Source of the DNA: Ruminococcus sp. | GTDB lineage: Bacteria; Bacillota; Clostridia; Oscillospirales; Ruminococcaceae | Direction of reading: 5' to 3' | DNA: 5,537 nt | NCBI GenBank assembly: GCA_017544125.1 | Contig: JAFYET010000020.1 | Span: forward strand, 1 to 5,537 | Part shown: piece by piece, positions 4,077 to 5,537 of the stretch | How the letters are laid out: each line of letters opens with the position of its first letter | Position numbering within the stretch: the stretch's first letter is position 1 | The notes under the pieces: model-generated | The model's input: only the letters and a program-made list of their open reading frames with translations | Databases searched by the model: none | Told to the model about the DNA's origin: nothing | Made by a program: the position numbers and the translations under genes

Positions 4077-5537
4077 GTGTATAAGAAGGTCGAGAACAAC
4101 ATTAACTTCGTGCAGAGAGAAAAGCAGATAGAGCAGCTGTGGAAGGATAAGGATATTTTCAACAAGAGCATGGATACAAGAAAGAAGGGCGAGAGCTACG
4201 TGTTTTATGACGGCCCGCCTACGGCTAACGGCAAGCCGCATATAGGCCACGTTCTTACCCGTGCCATAAAGGATATGATTCCCAGATACAGAACTATGAA
4301 GGGCTATATGGTGCCCCGTAAGGCAGGCTGGGATACTCACGGTCTTCCCGTTGAGCTCGAGGTCGAGAAGATGCTGGGTCTTGACGGTAAGGAGCAGATA
4401 GAGGAATACGGTCTTGAGCCCTTTATAACCAAGTGTAAGGAATCTGTATGGAAGTATAAGGGTATGTGGGAGGATTTCTCCGGCACCGTCGGTTTCTGGG
4501 CTGATATGGAAAACCCCTATGTAACATATCATAATGACTTTATCGAGTCTGAGTGGTGGGCACTTAAGCAGATATACGATAAGGGTCTGCTCTATAAGGG
4601 CTTCAAGATAGTTCCTTACTGCCCCAGATGCGGAACGCCCCTTTCCTCTCATGAGGTCGCTCAGGGCTATAAGCTCGTCAAGGAGCGCTCGGCTGTTGTA
4701 CGATTCAAGATAGTCGGTCAGGATGCTTACTTCCTCGCATGGACGACCACCCCCTGGACGCTGCCCTCAAACGTAGCCCTCTGCGTTAACCCCGATGAGA
4801 CATACTGCAAGGTCAAGGCTGCTGACGGCTATACATATATCATGGCTCAGGCGCTGCTCGATACTGTTCTCGGCAAGCTCGCTGAGGATGATAAGCCCGC
4901 ATACGAGGTTATCGAGAGCTATAAAGGCTCTGACCTCGAGGGTATGGAGTATGAGCCGCTTTTCGCTTACACAGGTGAAGAGGCAAAGAGACAGAAGAAA
5001 AAGGGTCACTACGTAGTAATGGATTACTATGTAACTATGTCTGACGGTACGGGTATAGTTCATATAGCTCCTGCATTCGGTGAAGACGATAACAGGGTCG
5101 GCAAGAAGTATGACCTGCCCTTCGTTCAGTTTGTTGACGGCAAGGGCAATATGACTAAGGAAACACCCTACGCAGGCACATTCGTAAAGGATGCTGACAA
5201 GCTGGTGCTCGTTGACCTTGACAAGGAAGGCAAGCTCTTCGATGCGCCCAAGTTCGAGCATGATTACCCCCACTGCTGGAGATGTAATTCACCCCTTATC
5301 TACTACGCTCGTGAGTCCTGGTTCATAAAGATGACAGATGTTAAGGACAGGCTCATCGCAAACAACAACACTATCAACTGGATACCCGAGAGCATAGGCT
5401 CAGGTCGTTTCGGCGACTGGCTCAAAAATGTTCAGGACTGGGGCATTTCAAGAAACAGATACTGGGGCACACCTCTCAATATCTGGGAGTGCGAGTGCGG
5501 CTGCCGTCACTCAATAGGCTCTATCGAGGAGTTAAAG
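4077..5537 (+). CDS. ileS: Isoleucyl-tRNA synthetase, N-terminal 487 residues (partial)
   Basis: The enzyme charges tRNA-Ile with isoleucine using ATP in the cytoplasm. The frame is open to the window edge. It shows the class I HIGH motif as HIGH at 55-58 after [10 protein letters not shown], the WDTHGLPVE block, a Cys182-x2-Cys185 pair, the editing-domain motifs [11 protein letters not shown] (222-232) and [15 protein letters not shown] (324-338), a second pair Cys400-x2-Cys403, and [12 protein letters not shown] starting at 455, where the catalytic core resumes. The KMSKS loop, anticodon-binding domain and C-terminus lie beyond the window; family members are about 1,000 residues or more. 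Motif wording fits the eukaryote-like type 2 IleRS found in many Clostridia, a group often less sensitive to mupirocin, but this is inferred from family knowledge. The GTG start at 4077 is set by the spacing to AAGGAG. The upstream T-box controls expression. Confidence 0.97.
   Translation, partial: MYKKVENNINFVQREKQIEQLWKDKDIFNKSMDTRKKGESYVFYDGPPTANGKPHIGHVLTRAIKDMIPRYRTMKGYMVPRKAGWDTHGLPVELEVEKMLGLDGKEQIEEYGLEPFITKCKESVWKYKGMWEDFSGTVGFWADMENPYVTYHNDFIESEWWALKQIYDKGLLYKGFKIVPYCPRCGTPLSSHEVAQGYKLVKERSAVVRFKIVGQDAYFLAWTTTPWTLPSNVALCVNPDETYCKVKAADGYTYIMAQALLDTVLGKLAEDDKPAYEVIESYKGSDLEGMEYEPLFAYTGEEAKRQKKKGHYVVMDYYVTMSDGTGIVHIAPAFGEDDNRVGKKYDLPFVQFVDGKGNMTKETPYAGTFVKDADKLVLVDLDKEGKLFDAPKFEHDYPHCWRCNSPLIYYARESWFIKMTDVKDRLIANNNTINWIPESIGSGRFGDWLKNVQDWGISRNRYWGTPLNIWECECGCRHSIGSIEELK

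Noticed and set aside
3909..5273. Minus-strand open frames of 247 and 168 codons opposite the T-box and ileS
   Set aside because: IleRS motifs on the plus strand are unambiguous, and the leader carries T-box landmarks. The antisense frames show no family motif or start signal.

Overview
The window looks like a chromosomal segment of a Ruminococcus-like member of the Clostridia (Oscillospiraceae). This is an inference from three things: strong sigma-A type promoters (TTGACA and TATAAT with 16-17 base spacing), a T-box leader in front of an isoleucyl-tRNA synthetase of the kind common in Clostridia with frequent ATA isoleucine codons, and a Spo0A-type DNA-binding domain. No phage, insertion sequence, CRISPR array, tRNA or rRNA was seen.

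Left end (1-130): the first ten codons of a minus-strand gene, with a ribosome binding site and a near-perfect promoter. Middle left (187-1386): a plus-strand transcription unit with its own promoter and a strong intrinsic terminator but no credible protein gene. It should produce an RNA of about 1.16 kb. Its 5' part (about 230-680) folds into many GC-rich helices. Its 3' part (about 680-1330) is a degenerate tandem array with a period near 57 bases, in which a conserved segment (core GGAGTGAGTCCAATG) is repeatedly followed by hairpins of differing sequence. I do not recognise this RNA as a known class, and it is the most interesting object in the window. A second, short plus-strand unit (1437-1586) has a promoter and terminator and may make an sRNA of about 115 nt.

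Centre (1588-3554, minus strand): a radical SAM protein with extra C-terminal cysteines, and upstream of it a Spo0A-like regulator whose receiver domain is degenerate. Each has its own promoter.

Right (3771-5537, plus strand): promoter, T-box riboswitch with an ATC (isoleucine) specifier, terminator/antiterminator switch, and the first 487 codons of ileS, which runs off the window. Uncharged tRNA-Ile should stabilise the antiterminator and turn ileS on. Apart from the T-box and ileS, the neighbours show no clear shared pathway; the radical SAM and Spo0A-like genes are adjacent and co-oriented but separately promoted.
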